The translations under genes were made by a program, and so were the position numbers. Shown here piece by piece: positions 24,501 through 37,170 of a stretch of DNA of 64,000 bases (the stretch's first letter is position 1; each line of letters opens with the position of its first letter). The DNA is from Spizellomyces sp. 'palustris'. Its lineage: Eukaryota > Chytridiomycota > Chytridiomycetes > Spizellomycetales > Spizellomycetaceae. Location of the stretch: NCBI GenBank assembly GCA_006535965.1, contig QEAR01000069.1, positions 49,729 to 113,728 of the forward strand. Reading direction: 5' to 3'. The notes beneath the pieces are model-generated. The model saw only the letters and a program-made list of their open reading frames with translations. It did not search any database and was not told the origin of the DNA.

Positions 24501-24705
24501 GTGCCAGGCCTTTTCTATTCGTACTCATGGTCCTAACCGAATATTCGAAAAGGCACCCATTCCAAAATATTCAAATCTATGGGAAGTTTATCGCGATATA
24601 ACAGATATGTTGGAAGCTGCTTCGCCGGAAGCTGTGTTAGAACGGGTACGAAATACACTTGAGACGGTGAGCGGAAAGGACAACAATCGGGGAGGTTTGG
24701 GATAA
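21579..24705 (+). CDS. ZW10: Kinetochore/ER-tether protein ZW10
   Basis: ZW10 is part of the RZZ complex at kinetochores in animals and of the NRZ/Dsl1 tethering complex for Golgi-to-ER vesicles. About a dozen plus-strand exons from MLAASEIPSHYGRR to a stop at 24703. Recognisable segments are FQKDQNDLLDFTVRVNQHYAQ followed by RRADLLMLVRDIL, FKLPTCHVSKQAQALVELAHQ, TMLFYNDCEYICFHLLAMG, TFLDMVPSYRKLGEGHFRNQL, AALYHLNGLVKAWKPIMPLEM and YRDITDMLEASPEAVLERV, in the order of human ZW10. The N-terminal half is weakly conserved and its exon borders are less certain. Since fungi generally lack Rod, a Dsl1-type tethering role is the likelier one here (inference). Confidence 0.85.
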
Positions 24706-24776
24706 TCGCCTGGGATCATTCATGCTCGCTCCGCGTGATAGTGCAATATATTAATACAGTTGCAGCCCCATATATT

Positions 24777-25194
24777 TTACTTCCGCTTTTTGCCCTTCTT
24801 TGTGCCATCAGCCTGTGGCGGCTTCGCTTTCCCTGTCAAAACTGGACGGACTGGATGAGAAAACAACTACGCCAGCAGTGTGCTCTCAATTAATCAGCTT
24901 ACCAGACACCCTTGGAGGCTTGCCCCTCTTCGTCATCTCCTCCTCCCTGGCAACCTTCATCTGCTGCCACACATCCACCAATTGCAATGTTCCCAACGAA
25001 GGGTCCTGAGAGGCCAGTTTGGTGGAATCGACTCCAGGTGGATAATGCGTCAAGAGCTTTTGGCGGCGGGAGCTTATGGAGGGTGTGATAGGTCGGAGGA
25101 GCTCGACACCAGTACTCGCTTTGTGGATCGCGGAGCGAAGGGTTTGTAGCGTTCCCAAGCGGGAGGAAGGTGGTGGGAGTGGAATGGGAGCCAT
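24777..25194 (-). CDS. Small basic protein, possibly mitochondrial ribosomal protein mS33
   Basis: Two exons, 25194-24903 and 24832-24777, close exactly (115 aa). The sequence is basic, begins MAPIPLPPPSSRLGTLQTLR and contains KLLTHYPPGVD, which resembles the Y-Y-P-P segment of fungal mS33/Rsm27, then a charged stretch VWQQMKVAREEEMTKRGKPP and a Lys-rich tail KKGKKRK. Length and composition fit mS33, a component of the small mitochondrial ribosomal subunit, but the resemblance is short. It is tail-to-tail with ZW10, with only about 70 bases between stops. Confidence 0.5.
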
Positions 25195-25393
25195 GTTTTA
25201 CTGATTATTCAACAAGATAAGATCAACGACCTTCTATATATCGTTGGTGCACTCGTCTGCATGCAATGGACCAGTGGTCACGGCCTTGTAATGGTAAACG
25301 TCGATTTCAATTGGAATTTTGCTGCACTCCAACCGGTGGCGTAGCGATCAGTGGCGCAGTGGTGCGTATCGCAAGCCTGCCGGCTTGCCAGCC

Positions 25394-25854
25394 ATGACTG
25401 ACATTGCAATAATTGAGAGCGACGAGGGCGCAAGTATCACCGTCTGCGCAGTTCATCATAATGAGTGGTGTCCCTATTGTTGTCTTGATTTTAGAGAATT
25501 CAACAATGAGGCTCGAAAAGAAGCTCGGATGAGCAAAGCAGTTCGACCTCCCGCAGCCTCTCTAGGACCCGGTCTTCTCCGAACTGGCACGGAGGTACGC
25601 ATGCTGGACAGGTCTGGGACGTCACCACCAAACCATTTGGATGGACGGATCACTGGCACCATGATTGAAGAAGACGATGACAGCGATTTTGACGGTCTCC
25701 TCTGCTCGTGATCGAATATAATGGTTCCCATAAGATGACGTATCCAGTAGAGTGGGTTCATGAAGAGTGGCTGGTCAATGCTCAAGGGAAGTATGTCCCT
25801 GCACACAAGTATGTCAAAATGTTGTCCGATGAGCAAGATTCGGATGAGGAGTGA
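25394..25854 (+). CDS. Small conserved-looking Cys/acidic protein, function unknown
   Basis: I do not recognise the family. Exons 25394-25694 and 25748-25854 close exactly (135 aa); without the 53-base intron the frame stops at 25711. It starts MTDIAIIESDEG, has a putative metal-binding segment HHNEWCPYCCLDFREFNNEA, then ASLGPGLLRTGTEVRM, an acidic EEDDDSDFD, and after the intron VEWVHEEWLVNAQGKYVPAH and a final DEQDSDEE. The WVHEEWLVN stretch and acidic ends suggest a small soluble regulatory or adaptor protein. The gene is divergent from the mS33-like gene and convergent with the aminotransferase. Confidence 0.6.
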
Positions 25855-25947
25855 AAACCACTCGGACGGAAGTAACAGCATTTGGGAATGATGTAATAGA
25901 TCTTGCTGCTTCCTCATAGCAAAATACATGTATACACGATGAATATT

Positions 25948-28061
25948 CTAGCCAATTGATCCAGGTGCCATCAAAAACTTATGCTTGATCAATAATCGCT
26001 CAATTCCATCAAGACCTCGCACAAGTTGATCCATGGGAGGTCCAAAACTCAATCGAATGTAGTGATGGAAAGGGCTGTCAAAAAGCTCACGTCGGCGGCC
26101 GGGGTTTATATCAAAGAAGATGCCCTGTTAATACATGATAGAACGAGAACAACAAATTCACGATGAGAGGACGCTCTCATGTCTTTCAGAAATGGATTCA
26201 GTGCAACACATTACCGGAACCACAATGACTTTCTCGTCCAATGCTTCTTCAAAGAAGGCAAGCCCATTGTTCAGGGGCTACAGTGATGGAGATGACCTTA
26301 ATAAAGCGGAATGATTTCACCCAAACCGTCTCCAACTCACCTCCGGCAGCGGGCGCAGATCCAGCCATATATAAAAGGTTGCCTTCGGCGGGTTAATAAC
26401 TGGCAAATTCATCTGTGATAATCTACCAATCACATAGTTTCGCTTGGCGAGGAAATGTCTCTGCAGCGCTTTGGCATCTGAAAGTACACGTTTGGGCTCC
26501 AAAAGGGGAACAGCCGCTTGTTGAAGAACATGATTTGCCCCTCCATCCATGAACGATCCAGCAGATGACAAGGACGAAATAACGTCTTTCGGTCCAATTA
26601 CCCAGCACACTCGCCAACCAGGAAGTCGAAAGTTTTTGGTGAGACCATCCACCCTACGAAGAAATAAGATGAGCTCCTATCTCTGCCCACATGATGGCAT
26701 TCCACGCGTACATAATTACAGGGTCTTTGTCGACGTCCTCAATGTGTTCAACAGCGGACACTGTTCGTCCAAAATTTTCTGGGCCGTTGGTGTAAATGTA
26801 ATGGCTGTAAAACTGAACGGCCGTGGCAGAAATGTCAAATCTTGTGGACAGGTTTCTTCTAAGTGCCCATGATGACCCACCTCATCCAACACTAGTGTAG
26901 TGTGATGTTCTTTTGCTATCCGAATCCATTCTTTCATCTCGTCTCCCTCAACCATTTGTCCAGTGGGGTTTGCGGGATTGCTGCAGACGATGACGCCCAG
27001 GCCACGATCTGCTACCTCCTGGCGTAGAAACTCGGGAGATACATGAAATCCAGTCTCCGGGTGAAGGGGCGTCGGGATAGGTACAAATCGCTTGAATATC
27101 TTGCAAAATCATGAGCTTCCAAACAAGCAGAGTCACATTCATTACAATAATCGTACCCCTAAAAGTTGCTCATATGCAGTGTACTCTGGCAGGAAAAATC
27201 CGACATTCGCGTCGCCAATTACCCACTGCAATTCTTGTCAGCCCAGCTCGTCCTCCGGGGACAATGCACACGTTTTCATAAGTATATTTGGATTGCTTTT
27301 CTTGTCGGTAACGGACGTTGTAGAGGTTTGCAACTGCCTCTCTTAAGGATCTGACGCCAGACACGGGTGCATCTGGCAGGGAGAAGTCAAGTGGATTACC
27401 ACGACTGTATCAGCTTTCCTGATGGTCAGTGATACTCCAATTACTCACATTCGAATTCTTCCTCTTTGAGATGCAATTGCATTGGTTTCTCTGGTGCACC
27501 TTCAATATGACCGACCTCGGGCGCTCCCTATAAATTGAATGAGAGGCTTTACCTTGTTGGACCATCGCAGCCAAAATCGCACCTGGCCAAAGTTTCCCCA
27601 GGTTTGATCTTCAGATGACCAGCCTTTCTTGGATGCCCTTCAGAAAGCTCGTTAATATCGAGAAAGCCAGATCGTGAATCAGACTGAAATGATCGTAAGC
27701 ACCTGTCCATCACATAAATCACACCAGTGTTCGACGGGTGCTAAGTGAATGCGCCCATATTAGCATTCGTATCCCTTAGGGATCTAGGACTCATACGGAG
27801 TATATACTACCTCTATAGTGGGAGTCGAATTCAGCCGATTAGATCCGCCACCATGCACATTACCCTTATACTCTCTCAAGACCTGATGTGCTTCAGAGTC
27901 CTTTTCAGAGCCACGAATTTGGCGGATAACCGCGTTGACTGCGTGCTGCACAGTCATTTTATGCTATATGTAAAGGCCGTCTGAGTACGACACCGATAGG
28001 ATTTCAATGAAAGGAGACAGAGACGTACTCGATGCATCTCTTGTGAAGGTTGGTCAGGCAT
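25948..28061 (-). CDS. PLP-dependent aminotransferase (class I/II, fold type I)
   Basis: About ten minus-strand exons encode a pyridoxal-phosphate aminotransferase. Visible signatures are the helix block GVRSLREAVANLYNVRY, the glycine-rich VCIVPGGRAGLTRIAV, the NPTG loop in SNPANPTGQMVEGDEM, the PLP-contacting VLDE, the Schiff-base lysine in DGLTKNFRLPGWR (K within T-K-N), and a C-terminal IRLSFGPP with the conserved substrate-binding Arg. The likely start is 28061 (MPDQPSQEMHR), spliced to HKMTVQHAVNAVIRQ; the internal ATG at 27957 is the alternative. Roughly 100 residues precede the usual enzyme core and carry a motif PEVGHIEGAPEKP. The substrate cannot be named; an aromatic or kynurenine-type amino acid is possible. 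Confidence 0.82.
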
Positions 28062-30071
<2,010 letters not shown>

Positions 30072-30398
30072 ATGTCTCTGAACATCACTTTCTTCGAGCA
30101 GCCAAATTGCACTGGTTTTATTCAGTCTACCGTTGTCGGATCATGCACGACCATCAATTTAGCCCGGAACTGCACTTGCCTGATTGTTACGCAGCCCAAA
30201 AACGACTTCTACGTCCTCGATGAGGGTCGTTGCACCTCGATACATCCATTGCGAGGTAACACAACCTTGGACCACCTTTCTTCTGATAATACCGTCACTA
30301 TCAGCCCCATGTCCGGCTCCCGCAAGAATGCGAAAACGGGCATTGCATTCGTCGTCATGAGCGCTGCCGCGTTAGCCGTTCTGAATGGAATCCTCTAA
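30072..30398 (+). CDS. Small glycoprotein-like protein with C-terminal hydrophobic segment
   Basis: A single open frame of 108 aa, family unknown. It has several N-glycosylation sequons (NIT, NCT twice, NTT) and six cysteines in the first 60 residues (NCTGFI, GSCTTI, NCTCLIV, GRCTSI), features of extracellular domains. The last 20 residues, TGIAFVVMSAAALAVLNGIL, form a hydrophobic tail preceded by small residues and a basic stretch (SGSRKNAK), as in tail-anchored or GPI-anchored proteins. No N-terminal signal peptide is seen from the ATG at 30072; an upstream signal exon may be missing. It sits alone beside the gene-poor region. Confidence 0.55.
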   Translation: MSLNITFFEQPNCTGFIQSTVVGSCTTINLARNCTCLIVTQPKNDFYVLDEGRCTSIHPLRGNTTLDHLSSDNTVTISPMSGSRKNAKTGIAFVVMSAAALAVLNGIL

Positions 30399-30905
30399 AG
30401 TTTTTTGAACTCTTGTGTTTTAGCTAGATCTCATATGTAGTCAATACTGTAGAAAATAGATTGAGTCGCTGTTGACTATATTTCGGTGGGCCATTTCGAT
30501 AGATGTACAGCTGTGTAATAATTCTACGCTGACTCGAATATAACTCTCTTTACAAGATACGTTATCCTTTATGGTGATGATATGGTAAAAGTATTGTACA
30601 CGGCAAATTGCACCTAGTACCTTTTTGTAAACGTACATTTTTGGATGGCTTGCGACTCGGACGTGAAGACTCAGGACATTATGAATGTTAATGAAGGAGA
30701 CTTCACTGAATATTGGACAGCACTTTTAAGATTCACACAAGGAGTTTGCAGTTTTTTCCGATGTTAAGTTGAAAGCAATATCATGTCAGGTCATCAACCC
30801 TGCTTGAAGTATTGATTGGTGTGTCACGTGGCTACTCAAGGTAAGCTCATCGTTATTCCTGAGCTGCACTGCCAGATCAAGTGATCTGGATAGGGGCCGT
30901 CTTCA
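30399..30905. other. AT-rich intergenic region
   Basis: No gene or RNA seen. It contains the 3' end of the small glycoprotein-like gene and the promoter of the kanadaptin-like gene. Confidence 0.4.
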
Positions 30906-33405
30906 ATGTCGTCGCCGAAATTCGCGGTTCCAGGGTTGCCGGCTTCGAAAGTCACAGCAGAGTCGGGTATTTCACCAGTTCATGAAACGGCAATTGAATC
31001 AGAGGATGCCACCAAAGGGGAAGCTACCGACGACTTTGTTAAGCCGGATTTGCCTGCGTCCAAACTCACAGAGACCTCAACGGAGAATGCCGGAGTCCAG
31101 AAAAAAGGGGATGGTGCACCTCAAACGATTGGGAGAGCACCGCAATCTCGTCCTGAAGCACCGCCCTTGAACTACGAGCCGCCCGAATGGTCTGCAGCAC
31201 CGAAAGAGGAACGATATTTTGAGGTGAGAACGGGCTTGTAGATTTTAACAATGAATGACTTTCTCACTAACTTAGGGATTTAGGTCTTGAAGGGTGGACA
31301 AATTATACAGCGAACGCCATCAATATCGAAGCCCATGCTTGTTGTTGGTAAGTTTGCAACCAATTTGATATACGATGTACAGTGTCCTTCAACGATTGGC
31401 TAGGTCGTCTACCCATCTGCGATATCGAGTTGGAGCATGCGGTATGGTTCGTTCTTAACGTCGCATTATTAAAGACGGTTGGCCGGATTCCGCTGATTGC
31501 ATGCTCTATTGTGTCTAGAGTATATCACGATACCACGCGGTGATTCAGTTCAAAGGAGATGGTGAGTATGAGAAATCCTACTTCTCCATGATGAATAATG
31601 GGACTGACATTTTAGAGGACAGGCACGGCATATGTATATGACTTGGGGAGCACCCATGGAACCTTTTTAAACAAAGTGAGCAGGCTGTCCATTCGAGCGA
31701 ATCATAGCATTTTATCTGATCTATGATGAATTGTGTCGTCGGTAGAGCGAACTTCCAAAAGGCTCTTATCAACGGCTACGGGTGGGAGGTATATGCTCGG
31801 GTGATGTTTGCTATTCTCGAAGGGTTGCTCATACGGTGATTGACCAGATATGTTACGGTTTGGAGCAAGTTCACGCACATACATATTCCAAGGAGAGGGA
31901 GAGCAAGTGGAAGAAATAAAACGTGCCCCTGCGTCGCGCAAGCAGCTTGTACCAGCAGAAAGCACTGGCGTGACATGGTACGCCCTGCTTTGGCCTGCTT
32001 CGTAACACTGCATTACCTCACCCTCAAAATCTTTGCAGGGGGTTCGGAGAAGACGCCGCAGAAGAAGACCAACCAGTCGAATATGACTTGCCAGAGGATG
32101 ATAATACGGCCGTTGATGAAAACGCATACTACTACGCCGATCCGAGAAAGGCTTTGCGCTTATGGTTGGAAGCACGTGGTTATGATATGGAATTTCGGGT
32201 CGAGGAGGAAGGGCATGGACGAGACCGGGGCTATGTTGCTAGGATCGAACTCCCAGTTGAAGTGGGATATGGGGCTGCGCTTCAGGGCGTGGGGCACGGA
32301 CGCCGGAAGAAGGAGGCGGAGAACGATGCGGCTTTGGATGCCTGTATCAAACTGGATAAGCGGGGCGTTTTGCGGTCGAATAGGGCGGAGCAGGCTGAAG
32401 CAGGTACGTTTCTTTAGTCTTGAAACAGGTATTGGCAAAACTCGGGTCTCAAGCACCTGATTCCTGTAGAAAGAAATCGTATGAAAATGCTTCTCGGAGA
32501 TGAGGACGAGTCAGAGGATTCATTTTATGATCGAACCAAACGCTGTGAGTCCACATCATGCTGCCAAGTTGTGCTCCTTGTGCGACGCTCATGTATGCCC
32601 ATTACAATAAGCGGAAAAATCGAAAACCTTACCGAAGAAAAGTGCGCCTGCCAAAGCCGAAACTTACGAATCTCTCATCAAGAAGCGAGATGATGTACTA
32701 GCTGAGATTGCAGATATTCAACGACAGGTGGAGGCAGACGCAGAATCCAAAGCTGATGGAGACGCAGACCAAGACGAGCTTGATCAAGTTATGCTTGCCT
32801 TGCACAGCAAAGAAGCATCACAAGCTAAAGAAACGTTGAAAAGGAAGATACCACCTTTGCAAAAGGTGGGATGGCAAACTGTCTCTTCTGGCTTGTGATG
32901 CAATCTGCTAATTCTGATCATATGAGAATAGGAAGTTGAACGGTTGAACAAGCTAATTAAACTGGTGGCGCCAAGTTCAATCGGCTTGCCGCTACCTCCG
33001 CCCGCAGCGACACAAACTACCCAACCCGCGTATGCAAAAGAGACGAAGCCATTGACTGAACCCGCATCAATACCTCAAACCCCGGCTGTGCAACAGATGC
33101 TTCCATCATCACAGGAACACAAAACCACGGATGATGCCGAGGACATTCCGCCACCAAAGTACGGTCTAGTCACACCACAACCACCACTCACGGGCAATGG
33201 TAAAAGGAAAGAACCAGACACTACGTCAAATGTAAAGCCAGAAAGAGGTCCGACGAAACGACGAAGGGTTTACGGCGTATTAACCCAAGCGCAGGTTGAA
33301 GAACATGAACAGGTGGAAAAAGAGGAAGCTGTGGATTGGATTGCGCCGGGGGGAAATGTTACAGATGCTGATGTTGCAAAGTCTAATGCCGCTTATGGGT
33401 ATTGA
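30906..33405 (+). CDS. Kanadaptin-like FHA-domain protein (SLC4A1AP family)
   Basis: Nuclear FHA-domain protein of the kanadaptin family; human SLC4A1AP binds spliceosomal and other nuclear partners. From MSSPKFAVPGLPASK, a disordered N-terminus leads to YEPPEWSAAP and then the FHA domain: VLKGGQIIQRTP, VVGRLPICDIELEHASISRYH, AVIQFKGDGTAYVYDLGSTHG with the phosphothreonine-binding S-x-R-x-H and T-H-G intact. A second region, YYADPRKALRLWLEARGYDM to GHGRRKKEAENDAALDAC, is the double-stranded-RNA-binding-like fold of the family, followed by DSFYDRTKR and a coiled segment ETYESLIKKRDDVLAEIADI. The Pro-rich tail has a basic KRRRVYG and ends DVAKSNAAYGY. Six or more exons. Confidence 0.87.
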
Positions 33406-34577
33406 AAAATCATTGTTCTATACAACCGAATGTGCATAGTTCGCAGGAGGTGGATTTACGCCAATACGTATCCCCTATCCTTGACACTACAACTAGTTCT
33501 CACCTATTTCTGGATTAGCAAGTCTATCCTCGACTTTCTAACCCTATGCAAAAGGGCCCGCTTGTAACCCACGCGCTACACTCCTTGAATACATAGAGAA
33601 CGGCAGCCTTGAAAAGGCGGAGATTAGTTGCTGACTGCAGACTACTGAATTGATGTCTCGACCAGGTAAATAGCACATATTACACGTCTTAGAGAAATTG
33701 CGGGCGTGAGTTGGTTGCAATAAGTGAAAAGACGGGTCAGCAACCAGATAATGTCGCCAATGTATGAAAAGATAACTGGGATCAAGCCAATGACTACGTT
33801 CTCTCTTCTTTAATTGATCGCCCACATCGATCATTCAATATTGACCGTCTAAAAGTGCTGGTGTGATGGGCCGCGCCTAGTAGTTTGACTAGTTATAGCA
33901 GGCGTGGTGTATCCACCGCAGGTACACTGACGTATTTATTTGATGATCTTAAAAAAGAAGAAAATGGAGAGGGATAGAGATGCGCACCGACACGCGTAGC
34001 GTATCCAACTCTCTTCCTTCTCACTATAGCTCTCCAGAGAAGCTTGTATATATGCGTCGATAATACCCATCTCGACCGGATCATCTTGTCATAAAAGAAA
34101 TAATGTTATCCATCAAGAAAAGCTCGCGAAGCAGTAAGAGCTTGGATGATCCCAGGCAGAGTGAATGTTTGCGCAAGTTCCTCTTTCCCAAGCATACGTC
34201 GTTGGCCATGGAATGAACTAACGTACGGCGATATATTGCATTACTCATCCACGTCGCTTGGACCTTGCGATGGTCCAACGTCCGTACCTTTCGGTTGCTA
34301 TATTTCGGCTGCAACCCTTTTTATCATATCCTCAAGCTCTTCTTCTTTGTAAAGCTCCTCTTCACCTGCTCGCGAAACTTGCTCGTCAGTTAACCATGTG
34401 ATTTCGACGCGGCCTGCGAACGCAGAAAGACAAAGTCGTCACCATCGTGGATAAATTACATTGCCGATGTGGCTTTGAAATTCACGGCGGATGACAAACC
34501 CATCGCGATCAGGAATTGACGGAAATGTCGAGTTCACCACCTTCCTCCTTGTCCCCTCCTACCATTGCCCGTTCAAG
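33406..34577. other. Intergenic region with a possible minus-strand terminal exon
   Basis: Mostly no gene. One minus-strand stretch (about 34413-34298) reads GRVEITWLTDEQVSRAGEEE then LYKEEELEDMIKRVAAEI and a stop, directly after a CAG splice acceptor, which looks like a true last exon. I could not find a matching upstream exon in frame; the nearest one, FVIRREFQSHIGN before a GTAAT donor, is preceded at once by a stop. The protein is not recognised. Confidence 0.3.
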
Positions 34578-35894
34578 ATGCCCCCAATACCACATACAAC
34601 CCGGATACTGAAAGCAGCCGATCCTTCCCTTCGCCTGTCACTGAACATCTACCGTACCCCACGCCCAGCACTCAATCCCAAAATCGCTTTAGTCTGTGCA
34701 CATGCCAATTCACTTTGCAAAGAGGGTTGGGAGTCTGTGATCTCCCGTCTGTTCTCTTCTCGTATTGGAGGAAATATTAGCACGGTGTATGCATGGGATG
34801 CACGTAACCACGGGGATTCAGCAGTATTAAATAGAGACATTGCGACACTATCCAAATTACACCACTTCGATTGGTGGACGGGCGCAAAGGACGCATTACG
34901 TATTCTAGAGTTCATCAGATCCGATGTGAAAGATGATACGATACTCGTTGGGCTGGGGCATTCGTTTGGTGGCACTGTGCTCACCATGACTGAGCTTATG
35001 CGGCCTGGCACATTCAAAGGACTTGTCTTGGCTGAGCCTATTATTTTCACACCAGAGTTTTTTATAAGAGGATATGGGTCAAGCGATCCGTATGCAATTA
35101 CTCTGGAGAATGATGTGTTTACCAGAGGGGCGATGAGGAGAAAGGCGGTCTTTTCGAGTCGAGAGGCGGCCGCCAAGAATTTGGCCTCGAAGTCATTCTT
35201 TCAGAGTTGGACAGAGGAGGCTTTGGATACTTATCTGGTATTTAGTCGTTTTTGTATCGTCATATTCTACTACAACAAGCTAATAGTAAATCAGACGCAC
35301 GGCTTCTACAAAACGGATGCTGGATATGAGCTCAAATGCACTCCTACAATGGAAGCGGTTAGTTCGCCGATGTCCGATCGAAACCTCCATAAGCTAATCC
35401 CCTCCTAGTCCGTTTTCATGGGCTGCGGTTCGACTTTAACTGCGTATTCTCGTCTCCATGAACTCACTCCCCCATCCCTTTTCTTGACTGGTGCCAAGTC
35501 TGAATGGGCTCAAGGCATTTATATTGCGAAGGAAGGTGATGACCTGTATGTAAACCTGTTTTCGCGTTCTGTCAAGGATTTAGGCTGACTCCTGGTTAAC
35601 AGGATAAAGGATCAACATTTGGCATCACTGTGCCCGAATGCACAGCATGACTATGTTCAGGATGCGGGGCATGTGAGTGTCCCGGCCCTGTTGGATATTT
35701 TTTGTATCTGGAATTCATCGTCTTTGGTTTTTAGATGCTAACCCTGGAGAATCCGGATGGATATGGTGAGTCTTGAAACCCGACCCTTTGACATTCCTTG
35801 TGCGAACTGACATTTTGCAACAGTCGAAGAGTGCGTGCAGTTCATCCGAGGGAAAATCTTGGGCAAAGATGTGGGAATTCAAAGCAGGTTGTAG
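34578..35894 (+). CDS. Peroxisomal-type alpha/beta hydrolase (Lpx1-like) with PTS1 tail
   Basis: An alpha/beta-hydrolase-fold enzyme. Start at 34578 (MPPIPHTTRILKAADPS). It has the oxyanion segment VCAHANSLCKEGW, the block WDARNHGDSAV, and the nucleophile elbow GLGHSFGGT with the catalytic serine. The later LFLTGAKSEWAQG and QDAGHMLTLENPDG place the acidic residue and the catalytic histidine. The last three residues are SRL, a type 1 peroxisomal targeting signal, reached after splicing five or six exons. Yeast Lpx1 is a peroxisomal lipase of this group, so a lipid ester substrate is likely but not shown. It is convergent with an SCP2-domain gene. Confidence 0.8.
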
Positions 35895-36047
35895 ATTGTC
35901 AGGAACGTAGAATTCCTAGATGGACATGGATTACTCGAACGCTTAAATATATGTATCACATACACTCAAATTATAAATGTCGCAAACGTTGGCGAAGAAA
36001 TGTATTTGATAGTCTCTTCATCTTCCCTTCTACAAGCATTGCAACAT

Positions 36048-36629
36048 TTACAAATTGGCACGGGCGCGCTTGCCCGAAACCTTTTTCCCGGTTACTCTCT
36101 CCAAATACTTCATGGCCTTCTCAGGCCCACCCGCCTTGGAAAACACATCCTCCAATTGTTGTGCAAGTAGCAAATCGCCAACGATACGTACGCGTTGCGA
36201 AGTGTATGCTTTCAGAGCAGGCAGTCCCCCGGTGATAAAGTTGAGAATATCTGCGTCCTCAATTTCAACTAGAATTACTGGGAGGGGGGTTTTGGAGGGC
36301 GCTGGAAGGGTGGGGCGGGTTTGCGAGATTACGGGTTTGGTGTTTACGCCTTTGAAGAGGAGAAACCTGTCGAATAGAGCGTTTTGATATCAGTATTCAG
36401 CCAACCGCTATTCTGCTACTCAACAAAGAGAACGGAGGAAAACAAACCATTCATCCTTCTTCACTCCCTTTTGCAAAACCGTGACAATAAACAATCCCTT
36501 CAAATTCTTTGCCAATGTCGGATCAGCTTCCAGCTCGCGTTGAAGCTCCGGAAAAAGGATGGACGCATTGGTGGGTTTGGCGGACTTTGGGGGAAGATAT
36601 TCTGCGAGTTTGTCTTTAAGGTCGGTCAT
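36048..36629 (-). CDS. SCP2 sterol-binding-domain protein
   Basis: Single-domain lipid carrier of the SCP2 fold. Two exons, 36629-36448 and 36366-36048, close exactly (166 aa). The start is MTDLKDKLAEYLPPKSAK; the fold follows in KNLKGLFIVTVLQKGVKKDE, WFLLFKGVNT, PLPVILVEIEDADILNFITG, ALKAYTSQRVRIVGDLLLAQQ and QLEDVFSKAGGPEKAMKYL. The G-D-L-x-L-A-x-x-L motif is typical of SCP2. It ends KRARANL, which is only weakly like a peroxisomal signal. It binds sterols or fatty acyl chains in known members. Confidence 0.85.
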
Positions 36630-37170
36630 TTCCGTCTTGTTGTAGTGGGTTGATGGGGACGATGAAGGTCAAGAGGCTGACCGGGTGAGTACTGAAGCAA
36701 GGGCTTGTGTAATCTCCCCTTGGATGACTGTGCCGAGGTTGATGTACACTATAGCTGATCTATAGCTATTTGGCGAATCTGGAATACAGCGCATCTTTTC
36801 GACGGCGGCGGTGGAGATGGCGAGGGCGGTTCAGAGACCGCTATACGGTGTTGAACGTTGTCGTTCATCATTTTTGTTCTTGTCGTGATTGGTGAGGTCA
36901 AAAGGCCAGCCGAGCAGATGCAATTTACAAGAATAAAGTTGAAGTGTCAGATCGATAATCAAATGCATTGCAATGATTGTGGATTGAAATGTGTCCGCAG
37001 TTGATTGGTTGGTTTTGAACTGGTCTCCGTTGCTTGTCGTGTTGAGGAACCGCCTAGAAATTTGCAGATCCCCCGTTTCCATTTCCTTGCTGCTACAGTC
37101 TCCTAATACCTCACCGTCCACCTTAAATAATTTCTAGAGAGTGTTCCACCTTCGCTCCTGAAAGGCCGCC
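36630..37170. promoter_or_regulatory. Divergent promoter region between SCP2 gene and DNAJC3
   Basis: About 540 bases separate the two divergent starts. A short minus-strand frame (37121-36831) has no domain. The stretch presumably holds both promoters; I see no specific site. Confidence 0.4.
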
